DNA from: Candidatus Peregrinibacteria bacterium
Lineage (GTDB): Bacteria > Patescibacteriota > Gracilibacteria > UBA1369 > UBA12463
Direction: 5' to 3'
Assembly (NCBI GenBank): GCA_016215735.1
Contig: JACRIA010000041.1
Span: 1 to 6,241, forward strand
DNA: 6,241 nucleotides
Every line of letters starts with the position of its first letter. The first letter of the stretch is position 1. The translations under genes were made by a program, and so were the position numbers. This document shows, piece after piece, positions 3,970 to 6,241 of the stretch. A model generated the notes under the pieces. That model was not told the DNA's origin, searched no databases, and was given only the letters and a program-made list of their open reading frames with translations.

Positions 3970-6063
3970 ATGGCAGAATCCTCTCCCAACATTCCACTCG
4001 AACGGTGGAGAAATATAGGAATCATCGCGCACATTGACGCTGGAAAAACAACAGTGTCAGAACGCGTGCTTTTGTATACAGGCCGAACTTACAAAATAGG
4101 TGAAGTCCACGACGGCGCCGCAGTTATGGACTGGATGGAACAGGAACGCGAACGCGGCATTACAATCACATCCGCGGCCACAACTTGTTTTTGGAAAGAT
4201 CATAAAATAAATCTTATTGATACTCCGGGCCACGTTGATTTTACAGCTGAAGTCGAACGCAGCTTGCGCGTTCTCGACGGCGGAGTTGTTGTTTTTGATG
4301 GATCGCAGGGTGTTGAACCGCAATCAGAAACTGTCTGGAGGCAAGCTGATAAATATAAAGTGCCGCGCCTCTGTTTTATCAATAAAATGGATAAAATGGG
4401 CGGCGATTTTTATATGAGCCTTGATTCGATTCATAAACGGTTGGGGCCGAACGCGTGCGCAATCCAGCTTCCAATCGGACAAGAAAGCACATTTAAAGGA
4501 ATCATTGATTTGATAGAAAAAAAAGCATTCAAATTTGAGGGAAAACATGGAGAAAAAATTTCAGAAGTACCGATTCCCGATGATATGAAAGACGTCGTTG
4601 AAAAATACAGACACACGCTCATTGAAAAAGCAGCAGAATGTGATGATGCGTTAATTCATAAATATCTTGAAGGCCATGAATTAACAACAGATGAAATCCG
4701 ATTTGGCATAAGGAAAGGAGTAATTTCGGATAAAATGTATCCTGTTCTTTGCGGAAGCGCTCTGCAAGACATGGGAGTGCAGCAGATGCTCGACGCAGTA
4801 ATTTATTATCTTCCTGCTCCAACTGATCTGCCTCCTGTAAAAGGCGTAAATCCGCAAACAGAAAAAGAGGACGAACGAAAACTTGTGGACAGTGAACCTT
4901 TTTGCGGACTTGTTTTCAAAATCGCGACAGATCCTTTCATAGGAAGACTCGCCTACTTCAGACTCTATTCCGGAACAGTCAAATCAGGCAGTTATGTTTA
5001 TAATTCAACAACAGGAAACAAAGAAAGAATAAGCCGCTTAGTCCGCATGCATTCAAACTCGCGCGAAGAAATATCGGAAATTCACGCGGGCGACATTGCG
5101 GCGATTATCGGCTTAAAGAACACAATAACAGGCCATACGCTTTGCGATGAATCAAAACCTATCCTGCTTGAATCAATCAAATTTCCAGAGCCGGTTATTT
5201 CGATCGCGATTGAACCAAAAACAAAAGCTGATCAGGAAAAAATCAGCGTCGCTCTGCAAAAACTTGCTGAAGAAGATCCAACATTCAGAGTTAAATTTGA
5301 TGAAGAAACCGCGGAAACAGTTATTTCCGGGATGGGTGAACTTCATCTTGATATTATTGTCGACCGCCTGCGGCGCGAATTCAAAGTAGAAGCGAATGTG
5401 GGCAAACCGCAGGTTGCTTACCGTGAAACAATCCAAAAACCTGTTGAACACGAAGAAAAATACATTAAACAAACAGGCGGCCATGGCCAATACGGCCATG
5501 TTGTTATTGAAATAAGTCCGAATGAAGCAGGCAAAGGATTTGAATTTATTGATTCGATTGTCGGAGGAAAAATCCCAAGAGAATTTATTCCTGCTGTTGA
5601 AAAAGGCGTTGAAGAAGCGCTCAATAGAGGCATTCTCGCCGGCTATCCAGTAGTTGATGTAAAAGTGGAATTAACTGACGGCTCTTATCACGATGTTGAC
5701 TCATCAGAATTGGCATTTAAAATCGCTGGATCTCTTGGTTTCCAAAATGCGGCGCGAAGAGCGAATCCATGTTTGCTTGAACCAATAATGAATGTTGAAG
5801 CTGTGACGCCGGAACAATATTTTGGCGATGTAATGGGAGATTTAAGCGCGCGCAGAGGACAGATTTATGAAAGCGGCGACCGCGGCATGGCAAAATTTAT
5901 CAAAGCGTATGTGCCGCTGTCTGCAATGTTCGGCTACGCAACAGATTTGCGCTCAATGACACAGGGCCGCGCGAGTTATTCAATGGAATTCGGCCGATAT
6001 GAAAAAGTTCCGAATAATATCGCGGAAAAGATAATCGCGGAGAAAACAGGCGTAAAAAAATAA
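3970..6063 (+). CDS. fusA: Translation elongation factor G
   Basis: A GTPase that drives translocation of tRNAs and mRNA on the ribosome and, with RRF, helps recycle ribosomes. At 697 residues it is full length. The G domain shows the P-loop AHIDAGKTT (20-28), switch I RGITIT with T65, DTPGH (84-88) with the catalytic-type H88, NKMD (138-141) and SAL (263-265). Domain II spans about 310-400. Domain III contains EEDPTFR and GMGELHLD (454-461). Domain IV contains TGGHGQYGH (502-510) and the tip loop GSYHDVDSSE (571-580), with H574 at the position that reaches the decoding centre. Domain V follows from about 604. In domain IV the commonly seen arginine of GGRGQYGH is a histidine (H505). The ATG at 3970 gives the canonical N-terminus. 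fusA is separated from rpsG by 574 bp and has its own promoter. No tuf gene follows within the 178 nt that remain. Confidence 0.98.
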   Translation: MAESSPNIPLERWRNIGIIAHIDAGKTTVSERVLLYTGRTYKIGEVHDGAAVMDWMEQERERGITITSAATTCFWKDHKINLIDTPGHVDFTAEVERSLRVLDGGVVVFDGSQGVEPQSETVWRQADKYKVPRLCFINKMDKMGGDFYMSLDSIHKRLGPNACAIQLPIGQESTFKGIIDLIEKKAFKFEGKHGEKISEVPIPDDMKDVVEKYRHTLIEKAAECDDALIHKYLEGHELTTDEIRFGIRKGVISDKMYPVLCGSALQDMGVQQMLDAVIYYLPAPTDLPPVKGVNPQTEKEDERKLVDSEPFCGLVFKIATDPFIGRLAYFRLYSGTVKSGSYVYNSTTGNKERISRLVRMHSNSREEISEIHAGDIAAIIGLKNTITGHTLCDESKPILLESIKFPEPVISIAIEPKTKADQEKISVALQKLAEEDPTFRVKFDEETAETVISGMGELHLDIIVDRLRREFKVEANVGKPQVAYRETIQKPVEHEEKYIKQTGGHGQYGHVVIEISPNEAGKGFEFIDSIVGGKIPREFIPAVEKGVEEALNRGILAGYPVVDVKVELTDGSYHDVDSSELAFKIAGSLGFQNAARRANPCLLEPIMNVEAVTPEQYFGDVMGDLSARRGQIYESGDRGMAKFIKAYVPLSAMFGYATDLRSMTQGRASYSMEFGRYEKVPNNIAEKIIAEKTGVKK

Positions 6064-6065
6064 AA

Positions 6066-6093
6066 TCTAAATTCTAAACTCTAAAATCTAAAA
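6066..6093 (+). repeat. Heptamer tandem array after fusA (consensus TCTAAAN)
   Basis: Starting two bases after the fusA stop codon, four 7-bp units of TCTAAA plus one variable base (T, C, A, A) run in tandem. The sequence differs from the AGAATGA arrays upstream, but the unit length and the position directly after a gene are the same. Confidence 0.8.
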
Positions 6094-6098
6094 AAATA

Positions 6099-6143
6099 CA
6101 AAATTATAAACTCAAAATATTAGAACGCTCATTTTGAATTTTG
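6099..6143 (+). other. AT-rich inverted repeat downstream of fusA
   Basis: CAAAATT (6099-6105) is complementary to AATTTTG (6137-6143), and TCAAAAT (6112-6118) to ATTTTGA (6131-6137). Together they could form a bulged AT-only stem around a 12-nt loop. This is the only stem-like structure found after fusA. It is weak, and the T-rich sequence around it is not a clean terminator tail, so a terminator role is uncertain. The tandem TTTTGAA units at 6132-6145 explain part of the symmetry. Confidence 0.3.
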
Positions 6144-6173
6144 AATTTGATTCATTTGGTAGGACATTTAGGA

Positions 6174-6203
6174 TTGAGTTTTATCTGCGCGGCATAGTAT
6201 AAT
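6174..6203 (+). promoter_or_regulatory. Possible promoter for the gene beyond the window
   Basis: TTGAGT (6174-6179), an 18-bp spacer and a perfect TATAAT (6198-6203). The -35 matches only four of six bases. Initiation would be near 6210. An ATG at 6237 lies 27 nt further on at the window edge and could start the next gene, but only five bases of it are visible, so its identity cannot be judged. Confidence 0.45.
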
Positions 6204-6241
6204 TCTTTTAGTTTTCACAAATTCTTAATCTTTTTCATGAA

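Overview
The window is a 6.2-kb piece of the conserved rpoBC/str region of a bacterial chromosome. It holds the 3' part of rpoC, then rpsL, rpsG and fusA, all on the + strand. A small minus-strand gene for a four-helix-bundle (S23/IVS-like) protein sits between rpsG and fusA. TGA acts as a normal stop (rpsG) and glycines use GGN codons, so this is genetic code 11. The protein sequences look most like Candidate Phyla Radiation (Patescibacteria, Parcubacteria-like) bacteria: a shortened S7 N-terminus, an S12 with the extra N-terminal loop residues, beta' without the large trigger-loop insertion, and a stand-alone four-helix-bundle gene. The phylum is inferred from family resemblance and no search was run.

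Layout. Positions 1-2339 are the C-terminal 60% or so of beta' (start outside the window). A 71-nt spacer follows with a near-consensus promoter, then rpsL (2411-2851). The 88-nt spacer after rpsL contains a perfect small hairpin and four tandem 8-bp units. rpsG is 2940-3395. Next comes an apparently inserted block (about 3396-3926): a heptamer repeat array, the minus-strand four-helix-bundle gene (3439-3807), a C-rich/G-quadruplex-type tract, and a second heptamer array in inverted orientation. Directly after it is a strong promoter and fusA (3970-6063). The last 178 nt are AT-rich and non-coding, with another heptamer array, a weak inverted repeat and a promoter-like pair pointing rightward out of the window.

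Together the sense-strand genes supply transcription (RNA polymerase beta') and translation (S12 and S7 of the 30S subunit, and translocase EF-G). The usual continuous rpsL-rpsG-fusA operon is broken by the antisense gene, and fusA has its own promoter placed so close to the ATG that its mRNA should be nearly leaderless. No gene in the window has a convincing Shine-Dalgarno sequence.

The most interesting features are not in the coding regions: the inverted heptamer arrays bracketing the four-helix-bundle gene, the G-quadruplex motif inside that block, the very short predicted leaders, and the recurrence of 7- to 8-bp tandem repeats in three of the four spacers.
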